DNA of 35,766 bases from Pseudomonadota bacterium (lineage in GTDB: Bacteria > Pseudomonadota > Gammaproteobacteria > Xanthomonadales > Rhodanobacteraceae): contig JAFEDX010000008.1 in the NCBI GenBank assembly GCA_018241365.1, positions 1 through 35,766 on the forward strand, written 5' to 3'. Numbering within the stretch: position 1 is the first letter of the stretch; every line of letters begins with the position of its first letter. Positions 25,101 to 34,092 of this stretch are shown piece after piece. The position numbers were made by a program, and so were the translations under genes. The notes under the pieces are model-generated. The model was not told the DNA's origin. It was given only the letters and a program-made list of their open reading frames with translations, and made no database searches.

Positions 25101-25446
25101 CCTTGGCCGCCCACAATGGCGATGCCGCGAATTCCCGTGCCACGAGTTCGCCGATGGCGGCCCGCGCCTGCTGTGCCGATGCCGACGCCATCCAGTCCTG
25201 CGGCAGCGGGCGCACGTCGTCCCAGTGCCGATCGAGACCCGCGAGCAGGGATTCGTTGATCGCAACGACGTCGAGGTTTTCCCAGAACCCCTTGGGGTTG
25301 TCGGGCGCCGGCGCCATCAAATGCCGCCCGAGGTCCACCCCGAGGATCTTGAGCAGGCCAGCCGACGCCGAAGTGCCGCTGCGGTGCATGCCCAGCACCA
25401 GGACCGCCTTGCCGGGCACGGCGACGGTCGTGTCGTGGTCAGCCAA
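22114..25446 (-). CDS. Three-domain sulfotransferase-GT2-GT4 protein
   Basis: An 1110-residue fusion. Residues 12-250 form a sulfotransferase-like domain with the phosphosulfate loop [10 protein letters not shown] (18-27) and a second motif [14 protein letters not shown] (140-153). About 290-395 is a charged heptad-like coiled coil. Residues 475-690 are a GT2 glycosyltransferase ([18 protein letters not shown] at 559-565, [12 protein letters not shown]). About 740-1105 are a GT4-type glycosyltransferase ([30 protein letters not shown]). No membrane segment or signal is seen. It could add two sugars and a sulfate to one surface glycan, but donor and acceptor are unknown. The start is a TTG at 25446 that overlaps the upstream gene by 8 bases, with GGAAAG upstream; a later start is possible. 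Confidence 0.85.
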   Translation of the reverse strand: MADHDTTVAVPGKAVLVLGMHRSGTSASAGLLKILGVDLGRHLMAPAPDNPKGFWENLDVVAINESLLAGLDRHWDDVRPLPQDWMASASAQQARAAIGELVAREFAASPLWAAKDPRLSRTAPLWREVLHARGIEPVFVLVVRHPEEVIASLTERGGAPMPDTARLLWLRHLIEAERASRGCPRQLVAYEDLLADWRGGVERIAAGLGIDWPRQPEAVQGEAAVFLDGSGRHHAFRGPTGGDYLAQLAAGAYARLRRVSTDEEAWTVLAGLEGHLAQGLEHAVGLVDELAGDRTRIQLQGEQTQAQLQSEVDARSAWAMRLDEQLAELRGIHARTVADHEQAVAWAKELDEQLTGLRVEHARTMVDLERAVVEQSRLRAHVDRLTSELAAKDHQYQMVVQSRSWRLTRPLRGLAMLMRGNVSGFRARLRQPRLPVRPLAASPLVSTPAGESGPMTDTARRAALAGLAFPVHAAPEVSIIIPTYGRLDVTATCLRSIAAHPPLASCEVLVAEDASGDTDMEALRQVPGLRYEVNPRNLGFLRSCNRAAGMARGRYVYFLNNDTEVTEGWLDAMLDVFARFPDCGMVGSKLVYPDGRLQEAGGIVWRDASAWNFGRLADPDEPRFNYVRETDYCSGASLLIPKALFDELGRFDEAYVPAYCEDSDLAFKVRAAGRKLYYTPFSIVVHYEGVSHGTDEHSGIKAYQAINQKKFRERWQRELATHYPNAENVFRARERSQGRKVVLVVDHYVPQPDRDAGSRTVMQFIQALLDLGCVVKFWPENLFRDPVYVPTLQRMGVEVVYGAAWAGGFERYLAESGGAIDSVLLNRPYVAIQFIDAVRRKLPKARVVYYGHDLHCARLRQRFGQTGDVAVRKEAERCETMERTLWERSDVALYPSGEEVAEVHRLAPRVDVRPVQAYCFDTFGARAGSSFKQRADVLFVAGFAHPPNVDAAVWLVERIFPRVRERLPYTRLHLVGSNPTDAVKALACEHVLVAGYVCDAALQDYYARSRVAVVPLRFGAGVKSKVVEALQQGLPLVTTHVGAQGLDGVDKIVRVADDEAAIADAVVELLMDESAWLACSAASARYAEARFSRASMRRALAGVFELEDKP

Positions 25447-26596
25447 GCGCGCTTTCCAGTTCGACCTTGAGATCGGCCACCGCTTCCACGCCCACCGACA
25501 ACCGGATCAGGCCATCGCTGATGCCGAGCCGCTTGCGGTTGGCGGGCGGCACCGAAGCGTGCGTCATGATGGCCGGGTGTTCGATCAGGCTTTCGACACC
25601 GCCCAGGGATTCAGCCAGCGAAAACAAATGGCAGCGCTCCAGCATGCGCCGCGCCTTCTTCAGCCCGCCCTTCACCTCGATCGTCACGATGCCGCCGAAG
25701 CCGTGCATCTGGCGGCGCGCCAACGCGTGCTGCGGGTGCGATTTCAGGCCCGGATAAATCACGCGATCCACGGCAGGATGCCGCTCCAGCCAGCGGGCGA
25801 TTTCCAGCGCGTTCGCGCAGTGCGCCTGCATGCGCAGCGCGAGGGTCTTGACCCCACGCAGGGCCAGCCACGCGTCGAACGGCCCGGCGACGGCGCCGAC
25901 CGAGTTCTGCAGGAAGGCCATGCGTTCGGCGAGTTCCTTCGAGGCGACCACCGCGATGCCGCCGACCATGTCGGAGTGGCCGTTGATGTACTTGGTCGCA
26001 GAATGCACCACGATGTCGGCGCCGAACTCCAGCGGGCGCTGCACCAGCGGCGAACAGAAGGTGTTGTCGACCACCAGCAGCAGGCCGTGTTTCCGCGCGA
26101 ACTTCGCAACCCTGGCCAGGTCGACGAGCTTCAGCGTGGGATTGGTCGGCGTCTCGGCCCAGATCATCCGGGTATTGGGCTTCAGCGCCGCCTTGAGCGC
26201 CGCCGGATCGTTGAGGTCGATGAAGCTGAAATCCAGCCCTGCGCTGCGCCGGCGCACGCGCTCGAACAGACGGTAGCTGCCGCCATACAGGTCATCCATC
26301 GCGATGACGTGGCTGCCGGAATCGAGGAGTTCCAGCACGGTCGCCGTGGCCGCCATGCCGGAGGCGAAGGCGAAACCCGCGACGCCGCCTTCGAGGTCGG
26401 CGATGCAGCGCTCGTAGGCGAAACGCGTGGGATTGTGGGTGCGCGAATACTCGAAGCCCTTGTGCACGCCGGGGCTCTGCTGCACGTAGGTCGAGGTCTG
26501 GAAGATCGGCGTCATGATCGCGCCGGTCGACGGATCGGGGGACTGGCCGGCGTGGATCGCGCGGGTGGCGAGGGCAAGGCGTTTGTCTGCAGGCAT
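25439..26596 (-). CDS. metB: Cystathionine gamma-synthase / gamma-lyase family enzyme
   Basis: A 385-residue PLP enzyme of the Cys/Met metabolism family. The PLP lysine is Lys202 in [12 protein letters not shown]; also seen are [26 protein letters not shown], and the C-terminal [17 protein letters not shown]. It either makes cystathionine from an acyl-homoserine and cysteine (MetB) or cleaves cystathionine to cysteine (gamma-lyase). The neighbouring cystathionine beta-synthase favours use in reverse transsulfuration, but sequence alone does not separate the two. Start ATG 26596; a GTG a few codons upstream is possible. It lies inside a glycan operon, 122 bases after the cbs stop and overlapping the next gene. 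Confidence 0.88.
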   Translation of the reverse strand: MPADKRLALATRAIHAGQSPDPSTGAIMTPIFQTSTYVQQSPGVHKGFEYSRTHNPTRFAYERCIADLEGGVAGFAFASGMAATATVLELLDSGSHVIAMDDLYGGSYRLFERVRRRSAGLDFSFIDLNDPAALKAALKPNTRMIWAETPTNPTLKLVDLARVAKFARKHGLLLVVDNTFCSPLVQRPLEFGADIVVHSATKYINGHSDMVGGIAVVASKELAERMAFLQNSVGAVAGPFDAWLALRGVKTLALRMQAHCANALEIARWLERHPAVDRVIYPGLKSHPQHALARRQMHGFGGIVTIEVKGGLKKARRMLERCHLFSLAESLGGVESLIEHPAIMTHASVPPANRKRLGISDGLIRLSVGVEAVADLKVELESALG

Positions 26597-26651
26597 GATG
26601 CTCACGATTGGGCACGGGACCGGACGCTGCTGCGGCCGATCAGAAAACGAT

Positions 26652-26657
26652 ATTGTA
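26652..26657 (-). promoter_or_regulatory. Possible -10 box upstream of the gamma-synthase/lyase gene
   Basis: TACAAT read on the - strand, 56 bases before the ATG, in an AT-rich island of an otherwise GC-rich 122-base gap. No good -35 box is seen at the right distance. It would allow the genes from metB to gmhB to be expressed apart from cbs. Confidence 0.25.
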
Positions 26658-26718
26658 AGGCCCCCGCCGGGTTCCAGCCGCATGCGCCCGCAGGCGTCGC
26701 GCCCACGCGGGCGATGCG

Positions 26719-28086
26719 TCACGCCACGCGTCGGCGCAGGTAATTCAGCAGGTCGATGCGGGTGATGAGCCCGAGGAACCGTTCGCCATCCATCACGATC
26801 GCGACGCGACCGTGCTCGAAGATCGGCAGCAGATCCTCGATCGGCGCCTTCACGTCGAGCAACTGCAGTTGGGTAATCATCGCAGTCGCGACCGTGTCGA
26901 GGAACTTCTTTTCGTCGCCGTACACGTGCACCAGCAGGTCGGATTCGTCGATGAGGCCGGCGATCCGGTCGCCGTCCATCACCGGAAGCTGCGAGACGTC
27001 GTACAGCTTCATCCGGTTGTACGCCGTCACCAGCAGGTCGGCCGGCGCCGCGACCACCGTGTCGCGCTGCGCATACGGACGCATGATCAGGTCGCGCAGG
27101 TCGTTGGTCGGCAGGCGGTCGAGGAATCCGTTGTCCGACATCCAGTAGTCGTTGTAGAGCTTGGACAGGTACTTGTTGCCGGTGTCGCACACCAGCGTCA
27201 CCACGCGTTTGGGCGATGACTGCTCGCGGCAGTAGCGCAGCGCCGCGGCCAGCAGGGTGCCGGTCGAGGAACCGCCGAGCACGCCTTCCTGTTTCAGCAG
27301 CTCGCGCGCGGTGAGGAAACTGTCCTTGTCGGAAATCGAATACGCCTTTTTCACCCGCGTGAAATCGCTGATGGACGGCAGGAAATCCTCGCCGATGCCT
27401 TCCACCATCCACGAGGCGCTTTTTTTCGATAGCGTGCCTTCGTTGATGTATTGCGCCAGCACCGAACCCACCGGATCGGCAAGGATGAACTCGGTCGCGG
27501 GCGAGGCCTTGGCGAAGTAGTGCGACAGCCCCGCCAGCGTGCCCGACGAACCGCAGCCGACCACGATCGCGTTCACGCAGCCATCCATCTGCTCGAGGAT
27601 CTCGGGGCCGGTGGTGGCCTCGTGCGCGGCGGGATTGTCGGGATTGCCGAACTGGTTGATGAAGTACGCGCCGGGCGTCTTCGCGGCGATGCTGGCGGCG
27701 AGGTCCTGGTAATACTCGGGATGGCCCTTGGCGACATCCGAACGCGTCAGCACCACTTCCGCGCCCATGGCCTTGAGGTTGAAGATCTTCTCGCGGCTCA
27801 TCTTGTCGGGCACCACGAGGATCAGCTTGTAACCCTTGGCCTGCGCAACCAGCGCAAGACCGAGGCCGGTGTTGCCGGCGGTGCCTTCGACCAGCGTCGC
27901 GCCGGGCCGTATCTTCCCCGCTTTCTCGGCGCCTTCGATCATCGACAACCCGATGCGATCCTTGATCGAGCCGCCCGGGTTGAACGATTCGAGCTTGAGG
28001 AACAACTCGCAGCGGCCGGCATCGAGCCGCTGCACGCGCAGCATCGGCGTGCGGCCGATCAGTTCAAGGACGCTGTTGACGATCAT
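26719..28086 (-). CDS. cbs: Cystathionine beta-synthase with CBS-domain pair
   Basis: A 455-residue PLP enzyme joining serine (or an activated serine) and homocysteine to cystathionine. The PLP lysine is Lys42 in NPGGSIKDRIG; the substrate loop is EGTAGNTGLGLAL; the phosphate-binding loop is GCGSSGTLAG; SSTGTLLAAAL is near the end of the catalytic domain. Residues 330-455 form two CBS domains (DVSQLPVMDGDRIAGLIDES and AIVMDGERFLGLITRID), the usual regulatory module. ATG 28086 is chosen; a GTG four codons earlier is possible. The gene follows a glycosyltransferase by 21 bases and precedes metB. Confidence 0.92.
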   Translation of the reverse strand: MIVNSVLELIGRTPMLRVQRLDAGRCELFLKLESFNPGGSIKDRIGLSMIEGAEKAGKIRPGATLVEGTAGNTGLGLALVAQAKGYKLILVVPDKMSREKIFNLKAMGAEVVLTRSDVAKGHPEYYQDLAASIAAKTPGAYFINQFGNPDNPAAHEATTGPEILEQMDGCVNAIVVGCGSSGTLAGLSHYFAKASPATEFILADPVGSVLAQYINEGTLSKKSASWMVEGIGEDFLPSISDFTRVKKAYSISDKDSFLTARELLKQEGVLGGSSTGTLLAAALRYCREQSSPKRVVTLVCDTGNKYLSKLYNDYWMSDNGFLDRLPTNDLRDLIMRPYAQRDTVVAAPADLLVTAYNRMKLYDVSQLPVMDGDRIAGLIDESDLLVHVYGDEKKFLDTVATAMITQLQLLDVKAPIEDLLPIFEHGRVAIVMDGERFLGLITRIDLLNYLRRRVA

Positions 28087-28107
28087 GGGGCACGGCACTC
28101 GCGCAAA

Positions 28108-30372
28108 TCAGGGTGGCGGTACGGACGCATCAAGCCACGCGCCATCATAGCCCATGCCCCGCGCCGCCCGGTTGCGCACGCGCGGCGGGAACGCGAGCCG
28201 GCAATCGAGATCGTGCAGCGACAGGTTGGGGTTGTACGCCGGATCGTCGCGCAGCAGGTCACCCCAGCGCTCGCGCATGCGGGCAATCCCTGCCTCACGC
28301 GCGCGCTTCGCGCCCGCGTCCGCGACGACGCGCGACGCCGACTCATGGTGGTACAGCTCCGCGAACGGCGTCCACACGTTCCGATAGCCGCGTTGCTGCA
28401 GGCGCAAGCAGAAATCCACGTCATTGAACTCCACCGGCAGTCCTTCATCGAATCCGCCGACGTCATCGAACAACTTGCGCCGTACCAGCAGGCACGCGCC
28501 GGTCACCGCGGAAACGTTTTGCGCGATCCGCGTGCGTTCCAGGTAGCCGTGGTCGCCGCGCGGCCTGCCCGCGTAGATGTGGCCCGCCACGCCATTCACG
28601 CCCAACACCATCCCCGCGTGCTGGATGGTGTCGTCGGGGTAATACAGCATCGCACCCACCGCACCTGTGTCCGGCCTCAGCGCGAGGCCAGCCATTTCCT
28701 CCAGCCAATCCGGCGCGATGACCTCGATGTCGTTGTTGACGAAACCCAGCAGCAAACCGTCGCACTGCCTTGCCGCCCAGTTGTTGATGGCCGAGTAATT
28801 GAAGGGCGCGTCGTAGCGCAGCACGCGCACGCGTGCACGCGCAGAGAGTCGCTCCAGATAGCGCAGCGCGGCACGCTCGCGCGACTGGTTGTCCACCACC
28901 ACCAGCTCAAAATCGGGGTACGTGGTTTTCGCAAGAAGGCTTTCCACGCACACCTGCAGAAACTTGCCACGATCGCGCGTCGGGATGATCAGGCTGATTT
29001 TCGGCGCCGGTTGCGGCGCCGGCCAGCGGATGCGGCGCAACGCGGCCTGCTCGTCAATATTTTCCACAAGCGCGCCGTTGCCGAGGCGTTCCAGATGCGT
29101 GGCCACGGCCCGCAATTCCGCCGCCGCAACATCCCGCGTGCGCGCGGGTGACGCGGAATCGACGAATCGGTGACACAGGATCGCTGGAAGATGGTGGACG
29201 TTTCCCGGCGCCGCGCGCTCGCTGCAACGCAGGACCAGGTCGTAAATCCCGCTGCCTTCGAACCCGGTGCGGAATCCGCCGGACGCGCGCGCCAATGCAG
29301 TACGCATGGCAACGCAGCCGCCGAGGTAGTTCCGGCTGCGCAGCAGGTCCGGATTCCAGTCGGGATTGAATTCAGGGTCGGAACGTTTGCCTTCATCGTC
29401 GATCCGGTCTTCATCCGCATACAGCACGTCCAGCCCGGAATCCGACGCAACGGCCTCCGACACCTGCAGCAGCGCGTGCGGCCGCAGCCCGCAATCTGTT
29501 CCCATCGGCACGATGAACTCGCCCCGCGCCCGCGCCAGTGCAGCATCGAATGCCACGTCCCTGTCGCAATCCCGCGCATTCCGGATCACCTGAATGTGCG
29601 GGTCACGCGAGGCGTAATCATCGAGAATCGTGGCGAGTTCGGGATCAACGCACGTCACCCACGCCTCCCAGCGTTCCCATGCCTGCGCCAGCAAACCGTC
29701 GAGGCAACGGCGCAGCGACGCCGCGGAGGCGTCTTGCGCAACCAGCAGCACCGAGACCAGCGGCCCACGATCATGCAAAACACGGGCACGTTGCCGGAAT
29801 GCATCCAACGCGGCAGCATCCAGTGTGTCGTACTTCCGCACCCACGCTGCGTACTCGCTGATACCGCGCGGCCACGTGCACCTGCGGTAATCGGCGTACA
29901 GCGCGTCGGTCGCTTTTTTCAAGCCGCGCCGCCGGACGCGCCGCGCCCAAGCGGACAAGCGCGCGACACGACCCGCGCCCGAGGATCCGCCCGACAGGCT
30001 CCACAATGCCTTGAAGCGCGACACACGCCGCAGGCTGGCATCGTGCATGCGTGCGTGCGCATCCGGAACGCCCGGGGCGAATTCCAGCGACGCCACCTCG
30101 TCGAGAAACAACAGCAGGACGCGGATGCGCCCGTCCGCAGCCGGAGCTGGCAGCATGACCTCTGCGTCCCCCAGCGTGGAATCGCCCGTGTAACGCACAT
30201 ACACGCCGGCCAGCGGACGCATGTCCGCCTCGGCCGTCAGCCGGCCGCGCAGTTCATACCAGCCCGCCGCCAGCGCACGCGCCAGCACCTTCCCCGCCGG
30301 AACAAGGTCAGGTCGCCCGTTTGCATCCGACCGGGGACTGCCCAGGCTGCCATGTCCACCGCTGTTGGCCAC
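28108..30372 (-). CDS. Two-domain GT2 glycosyltransferase
   Basis: A 754-residue protein. The first 150 residues are a beta-rich region of unknown role and a basic stretch. Two GT2 (GT-A fold) domains follow: about 204-400 (PLVSVLLVAQD; acidic YADEDRID at 318-325) and about 458-690 (KISLIIPTRDRGKF; FVNNDIE at 544-550; FNDVDFCLRLQQRGY). Double-GT2 proteins of this kind build O-antigen or other surface glycans. No membrane segment is seen. GTG 30372 is chosen for its strong ribosome site (GGAAGGAAG, about 5-9 bases upstream). First gene of the long - strand operon that ends with gmhB. Confidence 0.9.
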   Translation of the reverse strand: MANSGGHGSLGSPRSDANGRPDLVPAGKVLARALAAGWYELRGRLTAEADMRPLAGVYVRYTGDSTLGDAEVMLPAPAADGRIRVLLLFLDEVASLEFAPGVPDAHARMHDASLRRVSRFKALWSLSGGSSGAGRVARLSAWARRVRRRGLKKATDALYADYRRCTWPRGISEYAAWVRKYDTLDAAALDAFRQRARVLHDRGPLVSVLLVAQDASAASLRRCLDGLLAQAWERWEAWVTCVDPELATILDDYASRDPHIQVIRNARDCDRDVAFDAALARARGEFIVPMGTDCGLRPHALLQVSEAVASDSGLDVLYADEDRIDDEGKRSDPEFNPDWNPDLLRSRNYLGGCVAMRTALARASGGFRTGFEGSGIYDLVLRCSERAAPGNVHHLPAILCHRFVDSASPARTRDVAAAELRAVATHLERLGNGALVENIDEQAALRRIRWPAPQPAPKISLIIPTRDRGKFLQVCVESLLAKTTYPDFELVVVDNQSRERAALRYLERLSARARVRVLRYDAPFNYSAINNWAARQCDGLLLGFVNNDIEVIAPDWLEEMAGLALRPDTGAVGAMLYYPDDTIQHAGMVLGVNGVAGHIYAGRPRGDHGYLERTRIAQNVSAVTGACLLVRRKLFDDVGGFDEGLPVEFNDVDFCLRLQQRGYRNVWTPFAELYHHESASRVVADAGAKRAREAGIARMRERWGDLLRDDPAYNPNLSLHDLDCRLAFPPRVRNRAARGMGYDGAWLDASVPPP

Positions 30373-30390
30373 TCGTTCTTCCTTCCGTCG

Positions 30391-30402
30391 TGCACGCGTG
30401 CA
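30391..30402. promoter_or_regulatory. 12-bp perfect palindrome upstream of the GT2 operon
   Basis: TGCACGCGTGCA lies in the leader of the - strand operon, about 10 bases upstream of the ribosome site of the gene starting at 30372. It could be a protein-binding site or chance in GC-rich DNA; no second copy was noticed. Confidence 0.25.
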
Positions 30403-30484
30403 TGTGGGCGCTATGTGAACACGCTACGACCATCGTCATGCAGAGACCGGCATCCTAACGACGATGCCGTGCCTACGCGACAGC

Positions 30485-30515
30485 TTGCGGAAGCCGACGC
30501 CCGCGTTTGTACACT
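30485..30515 (+). promoter_or_regulatory. Possible promoter giving a leaderless transcript
   Basis: TTGCGG at 30485-30490 and TACACT at 30510-30515, with a long 19-base spacer. The -10-like box ends six bases before the ATG at 30522, so transcription would start at or next to the A of ATG. No Shine-Dalgarno sequence precedes this ATG. Confidence 0.3.
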
Positions 30516-30521
30516 CTGCGC

Positions 30522-31883
30522 ATGAGCTCCGACACACCGGAACAGCCTGCCACGCATGTCCAGCGACCACGGAGCCACGGCGCACTGCGGCGCGTCTTGC
30601 GGCGAGTCCGATCCCGGGTCGCGGGACTGGCATGGCTGACCGCATGGCTTCCGTTCACCTGGCGCCTGGCCCTGCGCCGGCGCCTGCACGCGCTGGCCGG
30701 GACGCCCATGCCGCCGCTGCCGCTTCCGGCGGCGCGGCGGCGCAATCTCGTGGCGTCCCCTCCCACCACGCCGGGCGTCAACCTCATCGGTTATGCACGC
30801 GGCGAATTCGGTGTCGCGGCAACCCTGCGCAGCCACGCCTGCGCGCTGGAACAAGCCGGCTACCCCTTCGGAATCCTCGCTCTCGATGTCGGCACGGCCA
30901 GCCGCCAAACCGATCATTCGATGGACAGTCATTGCGTGGATGGCTTGCGCCATGCCACCAACGCGTTCTTCCTCAACGCCGACCAGCTTCCGATCGCGCG
31001 CAGCGTGCTGGGCCGGCTTGCCTTCGCGAATCATCACAACATTGGTTATTGGTTGTGGGAACTCGAGAAGTTCCCGCGTGATTGGCGCGGCTCGTTCAAG
31101 CTGATCGACGAAGTATGGACGCCGACCGCGTTCGTGCGCGATGCGATCGCAGCCGCGACCACCAGGCCCGTGTTGCGGATCCCGCTGGCGGTGGCGTGCG
31201 ACGCCCCCCCGGGCATGGATCGCGCGACGTTCGGATTGCTGCCCGACGACTTCGTGTTCCTGTCCAGTTTCGACTTCAACGGTTTCGCTGCGCGCAAGAA
31301 TCCCGAGGCCGTCATCGCGGCATTCCGCCGAGCCTTCGATGACGGCACCCGGAACGTGAGGCTGCTGGTGAAATCCAGCAACGGCGCGCGCTTCCCCGAC
31401 CGGCTGGCCGCGTTGCAGCAACTCGCCTCCGGCGATCCGCGGATCGAAGTGCGCGACGGCTTCCTCGCAAGCGACGCCATGCGTGGTCTGCAAAACGCCT
31501 GCGACTGCTTCGTCTCGCTGCACCGTGCGGAAGGCTTCGGGCTGGGGCTTGCCGAATGCATGGTCCTGGGCAAGCCGGTGATCGCGACCGGCTACTCCGG
31601 CAACCTCGATTTCATGAACCAGGGCAACAGCCTGCTGGTGGATTACCGCCTGGTGCCGCTGCGTCGTGGCGATTATCCGTACTGGCGGGGCCAGCACTGG
31701 GCCGAGCCCGACATCGCACATGCGGCACATTGGCTGCGCCGGGTGTTCGATGATCGCGAATTTGCCCGCCGGATCGGAGGCGAGGCAGCATCCAGTATCC
31801 GGCGCACGCATTCGCTGGCGGCATGTGCCGCTGCCGTGACGGCAAGGCTGCGGGAGATCGACCGGCGACGCATCAACCAGTGA
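30522..31883 (+). CDS. GT4-family glycosyltransferase
   Basis: A 453-residue protein with a GT-B/GT4 C-terminal domain. LSSFDFNGFAARKNPEAVIAAF begins the donor-binding half, and HRAEGFGLGLAECMVLGKPVIATGYSGN (334-361) holds the two spaced glutamates (337, 345) of the nucleotide-sugar site. An Arg-rich N-terminal stretch of about 60 residues may be membrane-associated. It is read divergently from the GT2/heptose operon and probably works on the same glycan. Substrate is unknown. ATG 30522 is the first plausible start. Confidence 0.88.
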   Translation: MSSDTPEQPATHVQRPRSHGALRRVLRRVRSRVAGLAWLTAWLPFTWRLALRRRLHALAGTPMPPLPLPAARRRNLVASPPTTPGVNLIGYARGEFGVAATLRSHACALEQAGYPFGILALDVGTASRQTDHSMDSHCVDGLRHATNAFFLNADQLPIARSVLGRLAFANHHNIGYWLWELEKFPRDWRGSFKLIDEVWTPTAFVRDAIAAATTRPVLRIPLAVACDAPPGMDRATFGLLPDDFVFLSSFDFNGFAARKNPEAVIAAFRRAFDDGTRNVRLLVKSSNGARFPDRLAALQQLASGDPRIEVRDGFLASDAMRGLQNACDCFVSLHRAEGFGLGLAECMVLGKPVIATGYSGNLDFMNQGNSLLVDYRLVPLRRGDYPYWRGQHWAEPDIAHAAHWLRRVFDDREFARRIGGEAASSIRRTHSLAACAAAVTARLREIDRRRINQ

Positions 31884-31976
31884 CCCCACGATGGATACGC
31901 AGCGTTGCAACCGGGCTTGAAACGAACCGACCCGCGCAAGGCGGGCCGGCTGGGATTCTTCGGTTTTGGATGGGCG

Positions 31977-32198
31977 TCACGCGTTGCCCATTTCGCTCCA
32001 CATTCGGGTCAGGCGTTCCTTGACCAGCAGCTTTTCCTTCTTCATGCCATGCAACAGGTCATCGTGCATCGGCAGGACGCCGAGTTCCGCATCGCGAACC
32101 TTGCTGTCCAACTCCTGGTGGTGGTGGTAAAGACGGCGGAATTCGGGATTCGCCTTCATCACCGCTTCTATGTGATCCTTTTGCTGGTGTTCAAACAT
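31977..32198 (-). CDS. DUF465 (YdcH-like) small protein
   Basis: A 73-residue helical, charged protein. The pattern FEHQQKDHIEAVMKANPEF-RRLYHHHQELDSKV and MKKEKLLVKERLTRM is typical of DUF465 proteins, whose biochemical role is unknown. ATG 32198 has a perfect AGGAGG ribosome site. No neighbour suggests a role. It seems to be a single gene. A weak GC hairpin (ACCCGC/GCGGGC, about 31928-31945) lies past its stop but lacks a good T-run. Confidence 0.9.
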   Translation of the reverse strand: MFEHQQKDHIEAVMKANPEFRRLYHHHQELDSKVRDAELGVLPMHDDLLHGMKKEKLLVKERLTRMWSEMGNA

Positions 32199-32518
32199 GG
32201 AGCTGCCTCCTCTTGCGTGGACGACGCTTGACGGATGGTGGCGCACGCACGATCGCATCCACGCGCCGCGGCTGCGGGGCGTGGAAACCGGAAGATTGCG
32301 GGATTCATGCGATGGCGCCTCGGGGCCGGCAAGAGGCCGGCCTCGACGTTGACCCTACTCCGACCGGAGAGGCTTGGCAAGCTAGCCGCCGCGGCACGGT
32401 GACCTTGGACCGCAACAGCAATCAGGCTTTGAAAATCAATGAGCTGCAAGCAGCGTCCCTGAGAGCGTGAACGCGCCGCGGGCGACCACCTGGGACTTCT
32501 GCCAGTCGGTCCGGCCGG
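32199..32518. other. Intergenic region with one strong stem-loop
   Basis: No credible gene. Bases 32322-32344 hold a GC stem-loop (GGCCGGC/GCCGGCC, loop AAGAG) without a T-run. The - strand promoter of the DUF465 gene must lie here; no clear boxes are seen. The lack of REP units contrasts with most other gaps in the window. Confidence 0.5.
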
Positions 32519-33412
32519 CTATTTTTCCGCGCGGATTTCCACTTCCGCACCCTTGGCCGTGCGGCCGACCGGGCGGATCGAGACCTGGCCCGCACCCGCC
32601 GCGGCCAAGGCCGCCTCCACCGCCACCGCGCGGCGTCCGGCCAGCACCCGCGAATCGCTGGCACCACGCGGCTCGACGAGGATGCGCTGGCTCGCGTGCG
32701 CGCGTGCGAAATCCGCGACACGCCGGCGCCCGGACTCGGTCAGATTGTCCGAGCCGCTGCCGAACGAAGCCGCGGACAAGTGCAGGCTGGCGGCGCGATC
32801 ACCGGTTTCGGCCGGTGCGCTGCTGCCCCCTTGCAGCACCCGCGTGGCGGCCTCGGCCAATTGCGCCTGCCTGCGCGCCAGTGACGCCGCGCGCGCCTGC
32901 GCAGCAGCCAGTTTCTTGGCCTGCGCCGCCTCGGCCTGGGCCTGCTCGGCCTGCTGGGCCGCCTGCGCGCCTTGCTCTTGCAGCATTTGCGCCTGCTGAA
33001 CGGCGGCTTCGTACTGCAGCCGCTGCCGGGCAAGCTCCGCGCGTGCAGCCGCGGCATCGGCCTGACTGGCATCCAGCATGATCTGGTCATGCTCGCGTTG
33101 CAGTTGTTCCAACCTGGCGCGATCTGCATCCACCTTGGCCGCGGCCACCGCAAGTTGTACCCGCTGCTCGGCCATGAACAGCGCGTGGTCGTGCCCGCTG
33201 CGTCCGGCGTTCTCCAGGTCGGCAATCGCGTTGCGCGCCAGCGTCCGCTGCGCGATGGCGTACTGGCCGAGCACCGGATCGGCACCCAGCTGTTCGAGCT
33301 GCGCGGACAACCGCACCACGTCGGCATCCGGCTTGGACGCGGCATGCGCATCCGGCACCGCGCACGCGAGCATCAGTGCAACCAGGGTCGAGACGGCCAA
33401 TACGCGCATCAT
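32519..33412 (-). CDS. Periplasmic coiled-coil protein with OmpA-like C-terminus
   Basis: A 297-residue exported protein. Signal peptide MMRVLAVSTLVALMLACAV, cleaved near AHA|AS. Residues 30-110 resemble DUF4398; about 95-195 are Ala/Gln/Glu-rich coiled coil; 205-297 resemble an OmpA-type peptidoglycan-binding domain (SGRRRVADFARAHA, DSRVLAGRRAVAVEAALAAAG). The usual aspartate-rich part of the OmpA signature is weak, so binding is uncertain. ATGA overlap with the upstream DUF4398 lipoprotein gene suggests that the two act together in the envelope. Confidence 0.82.
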   Translation of the reverse strand: MMRVLAVSTLVALMLACAVPDAHAASKPDADVVRLSAQLEQLGADPVLGQYAIAQRTLARNAIADLENAGRSGHDHALFMAEQRVQLAVAAAKVDADRARLEQLQREHDQIMLDASQADAAAARAELARQRLQYEAAVQQAQMLQEQGAQAAQQAEQAQAEAAQAKKLAAAQARAASLARRQAQLAEAATRVLQGGSSAPAETGDRAASLHLSAASFGSGSDNLTESGRRRVADFARAHASQRILVEPRGASDSRVLAGRRAVAVEAALAAAGAGQVSIRPVGRTAKGAEVEIRAEK

Positions 33413-33996
33413 GGATTCATCCCCGGGTACGGATCGCCGGACGTGCCGGCGGAAGCCGGCATCCCGTCATTCGACGTGGGCGTGGGAGGTTGGCCAAGCT
33501 GGATCGACGGCAACGTCACCGGAGCGTTGGCCGAAGACGCCGATGCCGGCGCGGCACTCGACGATGCCGGCGCTGGCGGTGCCACGGCGGCCTGCTGGGC
33601 TGCCGCCGCGGCAGCCTGCCTGCGTTCGAGATCGGCCTGCAGCCCCGCGTTCACGGCAACCTGCTGCCGGATCTCGCGGTTCAGGCGCGCCGCATCGGCG
33701 CGCATGCGCGCGGTCGCCGCAGCGGCTTCCGCCTCGGCGGCCTTGTCGGTGGCCTTGTCGTTGTCGTCGTTGGCGCTGAGCTGCTGCGCGGCCGCCAGCC
33801 TGCGTTCCGCTTCGGCCAGCACCTCGGGCGCGGTAGCGCCCGCGCCGGCATTGCGCGCCGCCCGGATCTCGGACTGCGCGCGGTCCATCAACTGGATCGG
33901 CGGTGGCGCGGTGGCGCAGCCGGCGAGCACGGCGGCCAGTGCCGCCGTCGACACTATCGATGCGAAGCCATGGATTTTTCGGCGCTTGCGTGTCAT
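33409..33996 (-). CDS. DUF4398 lipoprotein
   Basis: A 195-residue predicted lipoprotein: lipobox LAGC with lipidated Cys27. Residues 35-120 have the DUF4398 helical pattern (MDRAQSEIRAARNAGA, APEVLAEAERRLAAAQQL); the tail is Ala/Pro/Ser-rich and low-complexity. It overlaps the OmpA-like gene by four bases (ATGA). Start ATG 33996 with GTGAAG just upstream. Function unknown; an envelope role is inferred. It is divergent from pilU, about 96 bases away. Confidence 0.82.
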   Translation of the reverse strand: MTRKRRKIHGFASIVSTAALAAVLAGCATAPPPIQLMDRAQSEIRAARNAGAGATAPEVLAEAERRLAAAQQLSANDDNDKATDKAAEAEAAAATARMRADAARLNREIRQQVAVNAGLQADLERRQAAAAAAQQAAVAPPAPASSSAAPASASSANAPVTLPSIQLGQPPTPTSNDGMPASAGTSGDPYPGMNP

Positions 33997-34092
33997 AAAC
34001 TTCACTGGCGGGGACGCGTCAGCGCATTGTCGGCGTACCATTTCGGCTTTGCAACGCCAGTCGACGGCCTCATTCCTGATCGGGGACCAGTG

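Noticed and set aside
26597-26718. SAM-type riboswitch upstream of metB
   Set aside because: The gap is only 122 bases and shows no recognisable multi-helix riboswitch core; only a weak -10 box is visible.
31923-31950. Terminator after the DUF465 gene
   Set aside because: A GC hairpin is present but the following bases lack a T-run on either strand; mentioned only in the gene entry.
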